Position numbers and translations under genes: made by a program
Notes under the pieces: model-generated
Databases searched by the model: none
Told to the model about the DNA's origin: nothing
The model's input: the letters and a program-made list of their open reading frames with translations, nothing else
Source: Verrucomicrobiota bacterium
Lineage (GTDB): Bacteria > Verrucomicrobiota > Verrucomicrobiia > Verrucomicrobiales > Akkermansiaceae
Assembly (NCBI GenBank): GCA_004293445.1
Contig: RDYP01000001.1
Coordinates: forward strand, 1 to 64,000
Direction of reading: 5' to 3'
DNA: 64,000 bases
Part shown: piece after piece, positions 14,827-22,837 of the stretch
Numbering within the stretch: position 1 is the stretch's first letter
How the letters are laid out: the number at the start of each line of letters is the position of its first letter

Positions 14827-15909
14827 TCAGGATTGGAAAAAGTTGCGCATCTGGATCTTGTCCTCGCAGCGGAACAAGGCCTCTTCCTGAGTGATGAGAC
14901 CTTTGATGTAGAGGCGGCGGAGAGACTCGTCCATGGTGATCATTCCGACGTTTTTGCCGGTTTGCATGATGCCAGGGAGCATGAAAGTTTTCCCATCGCG
15001 AATGGTGGCGGAGACCGCGGGGGTGTTGACGAGGAGCTCGAGCGCCATCACGCGGCCTTGGCCGTCCGCTCTCGGGACAAGCTGTTGGGAAATCACGCCG
15101 CGCAGGGATTCGGATACCATGATCCGGATTTGGTCGCGCTGGTCGACGGGGAAGACGTCGAGCACACGGTCGAGGGTGCGTGGTGCATTTCCAGTGTGCA
15201 GGGTGCCGAGGACCAAGTGCCCGGTTTCCGCGGCAGTAAGAGCGAGCGAGATGGTCTCGAGATCACGCATTTCACCTACCATGATGACATCCGGGTCTTC
15301 GCGGAGGGCTCCGCGAAGGGCCTTGGCGAAGGATTCGGTGTGGGTGTGGACCTCGCGTTGGTTGACGTGGCAGCCCTTGGAATCGAAGACGTATTCGATG
15401 GGGTCTTCGAGGGTGAGAATGTGGTCCTCGCGGTCGCGGTTGATGAAATCGACCAGCGCGGCGAGGGTGGTGGACTTGCCCGAACCGACGGCACCGGTCA
15501 CGAGGATGAGTCCATTGTGGTAGCGGGTGAGCGGGGTTAGGTGCTCCACAGGGAGGTCGATCTCCTCCATGCTTCGGATCGTGGTGTTGATGATCCGGAA
15601 GACCATGTCGATGCCGAGGCGTTGTCGGACGACGGAGGCACGAAAGCGGCCCTCGGAATTTGAGTAGGCAAAGTCGATGTCGCCCTTTTCCTCGAGGCGG
15701 GCCCACTCTTTCTCGCCGAGGAAAGAGCGAGCGAGGCGTTCCGTTTCCTCCGCGGTCAAGGGTGGGTGGTCGTTCCAGATGGGCTGGAGTTGGCCGAAGC
15801 GTCTCCACGCGGGCGGATAGGCGGTGGGAAGATGAACGTCCGAACACTCATACTCGCGGCCGAGTCTGAGGTATTCGTCAACGTGATCGAGGACACGGTG
15901 CTCTGACAT
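14827..15909 (-). CDS. PilT/PilU-like pilus retraction ATPase (paralogue)
   Basis: 360 residues, homologous to the downstream PilT. It contains CSDVHLPTAYPPAWRRFG, Walker A GAVGSGKSTTLAALVDFIN, Walker B VIMVGEMRDLETISL, the His box LGTLHTGNA and a C-terminal AVSATIRDGKTFMLPG segment in place of the PilT AIRNLIRE-like motif. The product ends MRNFFQS without the long tail. Tandem PilT/PilU-type genes are common, with PilU acting as an accessory force generator. Which paralogue drives retraction cannot be told from sequence. The first gene of the pair on the minus strand. Confidence 0.9.
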   Translation of the reverse strand: MSEHRVLDHVDEYLRLGREYECSDVHLPTAYPPAWRRFGQLQPIWNDHPPLTAEETERLARSFLGEKEWARLEEKGDIDFAYSNSEGRFRASVVRQRLGIDMVFRIINTTIRSMEEIDLPVEHLTPLTRYHNGLILVTGAVGSGKSTTLAALVDFINRDREDHILTLEDPIEYVFDSKGCHVNQREVHTHTESFAKALRGALREDPDVIMVGEMRDLETISLALTAAETGHLVLGTLHTGNAPRTLDRVLDVFPVDQRDQIRIMVSESLRGVISQQLVPRADGQGRVMALELLVNTPAVSATIRDGKTFMLPGIMQTGKNVGMITMDESLRRLYIKGLITQEEALFRCEDKIQMRNFFQS

Positions 15910-15968
15910 GAGGGCGTGGGTTACAGCGGGACTTCCGGCCGATGGGAAGGGGTAAGTGCGACTGCGTC

Positions 15969-16337
15969 TTAGGATTTTCCCGCGTTGTCATTACGGGGTA
16001 TCACAAAGCGCTTGAGCAGCTCTTGGGTCGCCCAATTTTGGAGGCTTGGACGAGCGAGCGTGAACGCACCGCCGAGCAAGGACGCAAACCAGCTACGGCG
16101 GGGGGCTGGTGATTTTTCGACCACCGGGCGAGGTTTTTTGAGGAGTTGGCTGGCAAAGAGCCCAGCCCCGAGAGATCCCGCAAGCCACTTCAGGGGCTTG
16201 GTGCGGAAAGATGCGCGTGCCCGTGCCGGAAGGTCGAACCGGTGGCGCAGGCTGGTGATATCCTCACCGAGCGTGTGTCGGGACGCTTCGATGCGAGCGA
16301 TCAGCGCTTCGGTTGATCCTTGAGATTGAGAAGCCAT
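15969..16337 (-). CDS. Small envelope protein next to YqjE-like gene (YqjK-like position)
   Basis: 122 residues. It starts with a charged helix (STEALIARIEASRHTLGEDI) and continues with FDLPARARASFRTKPLKWLAG, a hydrophobic segment (WLAGSLGAGLFASQLL) and a C-terminal helix LQNWATQELLKRFVIP. No defined family recognised. Its start overlaps the end of the holin-X type gene by 37 bases, and the DUF883 gene lies before that. This reproduces the enterobacterial yqjD-yqjE-yqjK order, where the three encode stress-induced inner-membrane proteins. Confidence 0.65.
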   Translation of the reverse strand: MASQSQGSTEALIARIEASRHTLGEDITSLRHRFDLPARARASFRTKPLKWLAGSLGAGLFASQLLKKPRPVVEKSPAPRRSWFASLLGGAFTLARPSLQNWATQELLKRFVIPRNDNAGKS

Positions 16338-16699
16338 TCGCGGTCTTTGGCGAGTTCAGTGCGGATAAGAGGAAAGACGGGGGCGGCAGGGCGTCGCAGT
16401 TTGGCGGCGGCGATGGCTGCAATTAGGAAATGAATAGCGGCGCAAACGAGGGTGGCAAGATACCAAGGAATGGTCGGGACGGCAGTGGCGAGCCAGCCGA
16501 TCAGGCCGACCAGTGCCGCAAGCCACGCAATCATGCCGGCACCTGCGGTGATTGCGGCGAGGGTTGCTTGTCTGGCTGCCTGGCGTCTGGCATCACGGCT
16601 CTCCATCCCGATCAATGCGAGTCGAGCGGAGAAAAATTCGAGGATCGACGCCACCAGCGATTGCCGGGGTGGAGTCATCGGTTCGGAGCCATCGGTCAT
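16301..16699 (-). CDS. YqjE-like phage-holin superfamily III (holin-X) membrane protein
   Basis: 132 residues. A Ser/Pro-rich start leads to the conserved amphipathic helix (LEFFSARLALIGMESRDARRQA), then two membrane helices (TLAAITAGAGMIAWLAALVG and the PWYLATLVCAAIHFLIAAIA region) and a charged tail (RTELAKDREWLLNLKD). This is the layout of the Holin-X/YqjE family, which despite its name is a general envelope protein and not a phage lysis factor. It lies between the DUF883 and YqjK-position genes. Confidence 0.8.
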   Translation of the reverse strand: MTDGSEPMTPPRQSLVASILEFFSARLALIGMESRDARRQAARQATLAAITAGAGMIAWLAALVGLIGWLATAVPTIPWYLATLVCAAIHFLIAAIAAAKLRRPAAPVFPLIRTELAKDREWLLNLKDQPKR

Positions 16700-16773
16700 G
16701 GGATAATGAACCCCGGATCAGGCCGGGGTGGGAAAAGGCGCAAAAGCCATCGAGTGGGGGCCTGTCGGGGATC

Positions 16774-17130
16774 TCAGCGGCGCGCGATGAGTCCAATGAG
16801 AAGACCGAGGCCGAGAGCTCCCAAGACGCAGCGGGTTGGGTGTTCACGGATGTAGTCCTCGGTGCTGATGTGGAGCTCTTTGGCTTTCATGCGGGTTTCC
16901 CTCCAGTGGAGGTCGGCCGCTTGACGAATGGATTCGGCGCGTTCGGCGGCTGCGGCTTTCAATGCGATGGCCTTTTCGCCGGCTGTTTCGCGCAGGTGCT
17001 GAACGGATTCGGCGACTTTTTCACCTGCTGCAGCGCGTAGATCGCTGGCGGCTTGGCCGACCGAGGGAATCCTTGAGAAACCGGTTTGAGGTTCCAAGGA
17101 GCCGGTATTGGAAGCGAAAGTGTCGGTCAT
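16774..17130 (-). CDS. DUF883/ElaB-YqjD family ribosome-tethering type protein
   Basis: 118 residues from MTDTFASN at 17130; the longer frame upstream has no conserved sequence. It is mostly a long helix (SDLRAAAGEKVAESVQHLRE and AAAERAESIRQAADLHWRET), then AKELHISTEDYIREHPTRCV and one C-terminal membrane helix (LGALGLGLLIGLIARR). That is the exact ElaB/YqjD layout. E. coli YqjD is an inner-membrane protein that binds 70S/100S ribosomes in stationary phase. It is followed by the YqjE-like gene, as in enterobacteria. Confidence 0.85.
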   Translation of the reverse strand: MTDTFASNTGSLEPQTGFSRIPSVGQAASDLRAAAGEKVAESVQHLRETAGEKAIALKAAAAERAESIRQAADLHWRETRMKAKELHISTEDYIREHPTRCVLGALGLGLLIGLIARR

Positions 17131-17237
17131 GGCTTGAATGGTTTGGGGAAAGAGGGTGCTTGAACTGGATTTTAGTGGATGGCGGGACGATGGCATCGAT
17201 GCTTTTCGGGTGCAAGGAAGGATGTCGGTTCTTGCCC

Positions 17238-19742
17238 TCAGCGCTTCATGGGTGGGTTGATGTCGTTCGCCTTGGCTGGGGAGAGGAGGCGTTCTTTCTC
17301 GTCCTCCGGCGGTGAGGTGAACATCACGTTGTCCCAGACGGGTTTTCGTAGTGGGCCAGTGCCTCGGAATTGAAAGAGTCCGTAGAAGGGTCTGAGGGGT
17401 AGGGTGATGACGCCAAAAAGTCCTCGGGCGTTCATTCGGATGGTCATGTCGAGAGTCTGCTTGTCGAGGTCGGCCAGCGCGTCGCCGGTGAAGACGAGAG
17501 AGGGGGTGGTCGTGATGAAGTCGTTGGTTTTAAAAAGTCCGTCATCGATCGTGTAATTGCAGAAGGCGTCGTTGGCGTCTTGGAAACCTGCCTTGCGGTT
17601 GGCGAGGACGGTCGACATGACGGGGGACAGGGGGCCGAAGATCGGGACTGAGAAAAGTTCGCCTTGCTCGAGCGCGATCAGGCCCGCGCCATCGAGACCT
17701 GCGGCACCTTTGCCCTTGTGGTCGAAGTCGATGCGGCCCGTGACGAGGCCTTTCGCCTGGGTTTCGAATCCGCAGGCTTTGGAGAGTGCGGGCATGCTCA
17801 GGCGGGTCCAGTCGAGTTCACCTTTGACTCTTTGTCCACCGGGCTCGGGAAGGATGTTGAAGCGGCCACGAAGCGGGCCGTCAAAGAGCTTGAAGGTGAG
17901 GTCGCGCACCTCGGTTCGGGATGGCTTCACGATGACCTTGGTGCTCAAGCCCGAGAGCACCAAGTCCTTGCCGGCAAATCGGTAGCCGAGTTTTCCGCTG
18001 CTACTTCCTTTGACTTCGAAATGGGTTTTTGAGGACCCGTGAAAGAGGCCGATGACGCCATCGGCGCTGAGCTCAGGGGTGCGGTGGAAGCGGTATTCTT
18101 CGAGATGGTCCGCGACGCCGGGCAGGAACATGCGGAGGACGGGAGCGGGCCAGAAGCGGCCCTTGATGCCCTCGAGTGTGAGGGTGGAAGGTTCGCGGTT
18201 GTAGCGGACTCGGGCGACGGTCGCTTTGCCAGTCATGGGGCCGTCGTGGGCTTTGCGGAGAGCGTAGTCGCGGTAGTCGAACTCGATCTCGCCATCGGTG
18301 AAATCGAGGTGGTCATGGTTGAGGTTCATCCGCACGCGCGCCTTGCGGAAGGGGGTGCCGTGGTAGCTCATGTTGGTGGCGATGGCTTCGCCGCCGGAGT
18401 ACCAGTCGTGGGGATCGGCCGGGTCGAAGTTGCCCTGGATCCGGGCCTCGACACCGCTGTCTTCGCGTTCGCTGAAATTGGCGAGAATGGCTCCGAGAGG
18501 CACCTTGTCGAAAAGGCGGCGCCACACGCTGACGCGGAGATTGGTCGAGAGATCGTAGCGGACGCGGCCTGGCTTTGCGAGTAGTCGTCCGCGGAGATGG
18601 CCGTCCGGACGAGTGATGACCAAATTGTCGAGGAAGGTATGGGTGCCATTCCAAGAAATGTCGGTTTCCATCCGTGAGGCGCTGTGGTTGCCGAAACGCA
18701 GATCGCGGGCGGTCAGGTGGCCGGTGATTTGAAAGCGGGGTGGTCCTTGCTCCGGCCACTCGAAGGTTCCTCCAGCCACGAGTTCGGGGTGGGACTCGAA
18801 GCTGAGTTTTTTCAACCAAGCAGCGGCGTCGAGTTCCCGCAGCAGGACCGGAAGTTCAAGGTTGGAGCGTCCGTCGAAGCGGCCTGAGCGAGAGGAGGTG
18901 TCGTATTCGACTCGACCGCGCAGAGTGCCGCTACCGTCGTCGATTTCGAGGGTATCGAGTACGAGAAGCCGGCCCCGCATTTCGCCGGCGGCGGCGAGGC
19001 GTCGGATATCGATGTTGCCGCGGTGGAGTCCTTCACTGCGGAGGAACAGGTCGGCTCGCACGGTTTTCGGGTCATCGAGATCTCCTTCGACGCGGATGCG
19101 GATGACGGGAGGGGTGGCTGGATCGAATTTCCAAGGCTCGAGGAGTCCGATGACGCGGGCAAGCAGGCGGCGGCGCTGAATTTGGGACTCTTCGGTGCTC
19201 TCGTCCTTGGAGTCGAGGTTTTGGCGATAGCCGAGGAGGAGGGCTTCGAACTCGATCCGGATTCCGCTGACCTCGCCCCGAGCTTCGAGAATTTCCAGGC
19301 GTCGTCCGCCGGGCATGAGGATGCGTCCGCTGGCGTTGCGGACGACGAGGGATTTCGATCCGGGGTCATCGGGGTCGACCGGCATGTTCAAGGAGGCCCC
19401 TTTGAGATCGAGTCGTTCGACCCGGACCTTGCCGCGGGCGAGTTTGGTGCGGTCGACTTCAACGAGGACTTCGTTGACGCGAGCGAGAACTCGTTGCCGG
19501 GAGGCATCGGCGTAAACAGTGACTTCATCGGCTTTGATGCCACGGAGGGGAAGGTAGCGGAGTTCTCCGATATCGGCATGGAGGCCTTGAACCGCCATGG
19601 CTTTCTCGATTTCGCTGCGCCAGGTATCGGGCAGGCCGGTTTCGTTCGCCCACCATAGTCCGAGGGCGGCAAGGCAAAGGGCGACGAAGGCTGACAGAGC
19701 GGCCAGCGTTCTCAACTTGTGGATGATCCAAAGTCTCCTCAT
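17238..19742 (-). CDS. AsmA-like outer-membrane biogenesis protein
   Basis: 834 residues. An N-terminal anchor (LRTLAALSAFVALCLAALGLW) is followed by a long beta-rich repetitive body. The C-terminal part contains MNARGLFGVITLPLRPFYGL, GTGPLRKPVWDN and the segment before it ADLDKQTLDMTI, as seen at the AsmA/TamB-like C-terminus where periplasmic lipid-bridge proteins end. It is likely anchored in the inner membrane and reaches across the periplasm, possibly moving phospholipid. The start at 19742 lies beside the divergently read MBL gene. Confidence 0.78.
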   Translation of the reverse strand: MRRLWIIHKLRTLAALSAFVALCLAALGLWWANETGLPDTWRSEIEKAMAVQGLHADIGELRYLPLRGIKADEVTVYADASRQRVLARVNEVLVEVDRTKLARGKVRVERLDLKGASLNMPVDPDDPGSKSLVVRNASGRILMPGGRRLEILEARGEVSGIRIEFEALLLGYRQNLDSKDESTEESQIQRRRLLARVIGLLEPWKFDPATPPVIRIRVEGDLDDPKTVRADLFLRSEGLHRGNIDIRRLAAAGEMRGRLLVLDTLEIDDGSGTLRGRVEYDTSSRSGRFDGRSNLELPVLLRELDAAAWLKKLSFESHPELVAGGTFEWPEQGPPRFQITGHLTARDLRFGNHSASRMETDISWNGTHTFLDNLVITRPDGHLRGRLLAKPGRVRYDLSTNLRVSVWRRLFDKVPLGAILANFSEREDSGVEARIQGNFDPADPHDWYSGGEAIATNMSYHGTPFRKARVRMNLNHDHLDFTDGEIEFDYRDYALRKAHDGPMTGKATVARVRYNREPSTLTLEGIKGRFWPAPVLRMFLPGVADHLEEYRFHRTPELSADGVIGLFHGSSKTHFEVKGSSSGKLGYRFAGKDLVLSGLSTKVIVKPSRTEVRDLTFKLFDGPLRGRFNILPEPGGQRVKGELDWTRLSMPALSKACGFETQAKGLVTGRIDFDHKGKGAAGLDGAGLIALEQGELFSVPIFGPLSPVMSTVLANRKAGFQDANDAFCNYTIDDGLFKTNDFITTTPSLVFTGDALADLDKQTLDMTIRMNARGLFGVITLPLRPFYGLFQFRGTGPLRKPVWDNVMFTSPPEDEKERLLSPAKANDINPPMKR

Positions 19743-19859
19743 CGCGGGGAGGGATCATGGGCCTGTCCGGTCGAAGTTCCAAGTGCCAAGACCGTGAATC
19801 CGTGTCCTCGGTCCACTCGGCGCTTGGCAGCGTGGGGGTGGCACTGCTGGTTTCGGGGC

Positions 19860-20621
19860 GTGCGTTTGATTACTTTGGGCAGCGGCAGCGGCGGGAATGC
19901 CGCAGTGATCGAGGCGGGTGGCCTGCGAGTGCTGGTCGATGCCGGGCTTTCTGCAAAGCAACTGGTCGATCGGATGAGGGCGAGCGGGGTCGAGCCGGAC
20001 AGTCTCGATGCGGTGCTGTTGACTCATGAGCACGGCGATCACATCCGGGGGCTTAGGGTTTTGATCAAGTCGATCCCAGCGCCGGTTTATGCGACCGCTG
20101 CGACGGCGCGGGTCGTAAGAGAGGCGGGCGTGGATCGCGCTTCCTGGAAAATTTTCGAGTCGGGTGCGGGTTTTCAATTGGGCGGTTTGTCGGTGCAATC
20201 CTTCTCAGTCCCGCACGATGCCGTGGATCCGGTGGGTTTTGTATTCCGTCATGAGGAGAGATCGCTGGGTTTGTTGAGCGATGCCGGGCATGTGACGAGG
20301 CTGATCAGTGAGCGCCTGCGTGGGGTGGATGCCTTGTTTGTCGAGGCGAACTACGACGAGCGCTTGTTGGACGCAGACACGAAGCGGCCTTGGTCAACCA
20401 AGCAGCGGATTTCTTCGCGTCACGGGCATCTTTCCAACTCGCAGACGGCGGCCCTGGTCGCGGAGCTGGGGGAGGCGGGTTTGGCTCGTGTGGTGTTGGG
20501 GCACCTGAGTAGTGACTGCAATCGGCCCGAGTTGGCGATGGCTGCGGTGAGAGCGGGGCACCCGGGTCCGTTGGAGATCGCGTGTGCACCGCCGGATCAG
20601 CCGGGCGAGTGGTGGGGTTGA
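19860..20621 (+). CDS. MBL-fold metallo-hydrolase, YycJ/WalJ-like
   Basis: About 253 residues. The start is taken at a GTG (19860) just before the first conserved strand VRLITLGSGSGGNAAVIE, since the longer frame has no homology and would overlap the divergent AsmA gene. The metal-binding motif is LLTHEHGDHIRGL (HxHxDH), followed by FSVPHDAVDPVGFVF, LLSDAGHVT and LFVEANYD. SSRHGHLSNSQTAALV and VVLGHLSSDCN complete the signature of the YycJ subgroup. B. subtilis WalJ is linked to cell-wall/DNA-replication coordination, with exonuclease activity proposed. Confidence 0.85.
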   Translation: MRLITLGSGSGGNAAVIEAGGLRVLVDAGLSAKQLVDRMRASGVEPDSLDAVLLTHEHGDHIRGLRVLIKSIPAPVYATAATARVVREAGVDRASWKIFESGAGFQLGGLSVQSFSVPHDAVDPVGFVFRHEERSLGLLSDAGHVTRLISERLRGVDALFVEANYDERLLDADTKRPWSTKQRISSRHGHLSNSQTAALVAELGEAGLARVVLGHLSSDCNRPELAMAAVRAGHPGPLEIACAPPDQPGEWWG

Positions 20622-20702
20622 AGGCCAGTGCGGGGTCCGGGTCATGGGTGGCTTGAGTGCTTTTCATTTCCCGATCCGGCTGGTCGTATCCATGTTTCGA
20701 GT

Positions 20703-21704
20703 GTGGAAGCGGTGCAGGATCGATTCGGGCGTGGCATGCGGGATTTGCGGATCTCGCTGACGGATCGCTGCAATTTCCGCTGCCGCTATTGCATGCCGGT
20801 CGAGGTGTTCGGTCCGGGCTATCGATTTCTGCCACGGGAGGAGCTGCTGAGTTTCGAGGAAATCGTCAGGCTGGCGCGGGTTTTGGTGCCGATGGGGATT
20901 GGCAAAGTCCGCTTGACGGGGGGCGAGCCTTTGTTGCGGCGGGGGATCGAGGATTTGATTGCGATGTTGGCGACGGTCGACGGGATCGAAGACATCGCGC
21001 TCACGACCAATGGGGTGCTTTTGGCGCATCATGCGGAGGCGCTGGCTTTGGCGGGCTTGGGTCGGGTGACGGTGAGTCTCGATGCGCTGGATCCTCAGGT
21101 TTTTGCGCGAATGAACGGGGTGGGTGCCAAGGTGGATCGGGTGCTTGCGGGGATTTCTGCAGCGCGGGCCTTTGGGTTGAGGACGAAGGTGAATGCGGTG
21201 ATTCAGCGTGGGGTGAACGATGCCGAGGTCCTGCCATTGGCGCGCTGGGCGAAGCGTGAGGGGGTGGATTTGCGGTTCATCGAGTACATGGACGTAGGGG
21301 AGACGAATGGCTGGAAGCTCGACGAGGTGGTATCAGCGGCGGAGTTGCTGGAAATTCTCGGTGCAGAATTCGAGCTGGTCGCCAGGGAGCCTGCTTATCG
21401 GGGCGAGGTGGCATCGCACTGGGCTCATCGCGACGGCAGCTGTGAGATTGGCGTGATCGCTTCAGTGACGCGGCCCTTTTGTCGGGACTGCCAGCGCTTG
21501 CGGTTGTCGGCAGACGGCAAACTTTTCACCTGCCTGTTCGCGGCGGAAGGCCATGACATTCGGGGGATTTTGCGGTCGGGGTCGGGTGACGATGTACTAC
21601 GCGCTGCGGTTGCGGGTTCGTGGGCGACACGAAAAGACCGCTACTCCGAAGAGCGCGGTCTAGTCGTTCGCCCGAAGGCGGAAATGAGCTATCTGGGTGG
21701 TTGA
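20703..21704 (+). CDS. moaA: GTP 3',8-cyclase (molybdenum cofactor biosynthesis)
   Basis: Radical-SAM enzyme that starts molybdopterin synthesis from GTP with MoaC. The first cluster is CNFRCRYC (CxxxCxxC). KVRLTGGEPLLRRG, ALTTNGVLL and VSLDALDP follow, and the second 4Fe-4S site is formed by CRDCQRLRLSADGKLFTCLF. The C-terminus ends in Gly-Gly, required for MoaA activity. About 333 residues from the GTG at 20703, which gives the usual short leader before DRFGRGMRDLRIS; a GTG at 20628 is an alternative. It is a typical length. No other moa gene is adjacent. Confidence 0.93.
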   Translation: MEAVQDRFGRGMRDLRISLTDRCNFRCRYCMPVEVFGPGYRFLPREELLSFEEIVRLARVLVPMGIGKVRLTGGEPLLRRGIEDLIAMLATVDGIEDIALTTNGVLLAHHAEALALAGLGRVTVSLDALDPQVFARMNGVGAKVDRVLAGISAARAFGLRTKVNAVIQRGVNDAEVLPLARWAKREGVDLRFIEYMDVGETNGWKLDEVVSAAELLEILGAEFELVAREPAYRGEVASHWAHRDGSCEIGVIASVTRPFCRDCQRLRLSADGKLFTCLFAAEGHDIRGILRSGSGDDVLRAAVAGSWATRKDRYSEERGLVVRPKAEMSYLGG

Positions 21705-21713
21705 CCCTCGTTC

Positions 21714-22694
21714 TCAGCGCAGGTCGGCAGGCTTGATGCCTTTCTTGAAGGTGTTGAAGCCGAAAGGGCTGGGCTTGAACTCTCCGACGGGATCGGCGTC
21801 GAGTTTGGCGGGGATTTTGAGGCCGCAGCCGTGATAGGTGGCGTTCACGATGAAGCGGCGGAGGCCGGGGTGAACCATATCGGTGGCGGCGCCCATGGTG
21901 GTGCAGATGACCTGTTGGCTCTTGCCGTTTTCAAGTTTTCGGTCGCGAATCCAAGCGACGGGCATCATGGGCTCGTTCTTTGCTCCGGCGAGAGGTGCGT
22001 CATCGGGCTTCATGCCGGTCAGCACTTGGCCGCGGAGCAAGACGGTGGCGTCATCGGGCAGGGTGGTGACCCCATAAACATCGCTGGGGCCCCAGACGTC
22101 CTCGACGCCTTGGAGCAGCGGGTGGGATTTGTTTTTGGCTTCGACGAGGCCGCGGGTGCTTTGCTTGCCGTGGTCGCCGTGGTGGCTGACCCAGGTTTCG
22201 CCCAATACCTGGCGGCCGAAGCCGCCGTTGGTGTTGAAGGACCAACCGGCGTAAGGGCTTTGCTTGTTGCGGGAGTAGTTGAAGGCGTGGGTCGAGGTGC
22301 GCAGGGCGAGCAGCGGCTTGCCGGAGTCCACATAGTCGACGAGGTGCTTCATTTTATCATCCGGCAGCTCGCGGAAGCGGAGGCCGAGGACCAGAAAGTC
22401 GGCGGAGTCCACGGCTTCGATGCCTGGGATATTCGTTTGTTCGTTCGGGTTGATTTCGCCGGTGGCGGGGTCGATTGCGAAGAGGACAGTGCATTTGAAG
22501 CCATGCTTTTCTGCGAGCAGTCGGCCGAGCATGGGCAGGCTCTCTTCGCTGCGGTACTCCTCGTCGCCGCTGAGCAGGACGACGTGCTTGCCCTTACCGG
22601 GGCCGGATTTGCCGTCAAAAACGAGCCATGGATTGGCGGCCATCGCAGTGGTAGCCAGGGCGATTGGAAGCAGGGATCTGAAGATGGATTTCAT
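21714..22694 (-). CDS. ThuA-like domain exported protein
   Basis: About 326 residues. The signal peptide (KSIFRSLLPIALATTAMA) ends before AANPWLVF. The ThuA/class-I-glutamine-amidotransferase-like fold is seen in KHVVLLSGDEEYRSEESLPM, LGLRFRELPDD, GKPLLALRTSTHAFNY and YHGCG near the C-terminus. WVSHHGDHGKQSTR carries conserved His residues. ThuA proteins are linked to trehalose or other sugar use, and in Planctomycetota/Verrucomicrobiota are often secreted in glycan-use regions. Its enzymatic role is not established. It is convergent with moaA, with 9 bases between the stops. Confidence 0.85.
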   Translation of the reverse strand: MKSIFRSLLPIALATTAMAANPWLVFDGKSGPGKGKHVVLLSGDEEYRSEESLPMLGRLLAEKHGFKCTVLFAIDPATGEINPNEQTNIPGIEAVDSADFLVLGLRFRELPDDKMKHLVDYVDSGKPLLALRTSTHAFNYSRNKQSPYAGWSFNTNGGFGRQVLGETWVSHHGDHGKQSTRGLVEAKNKSHPLLQGVEDVWGPSDVYGVTTLPDDATVLLRGQVLTGMKPDDAPLAGAKNEPMMPVAWIRDRKLENGKSQQVICTTMGAATDMVHPGLRRFIVNATYHGCGLKIPAKLDADPVGEFKPSPFGFNTFKKGIKPADLR

Positions 22695-22837
22695 CGAGGG
22701 AGTCATACCGTGGCGAACAAGCAGGATCTTGCAGCCGGAAGCAAGTTCGATCGCCCTGCACTCGTTGAGCCGGGCGGCGCGTGGGATTGAGCGTTGCCCT
22801 GAGTCGGGATCGACTCTAGTTTCGCCGCCACTCGTTC

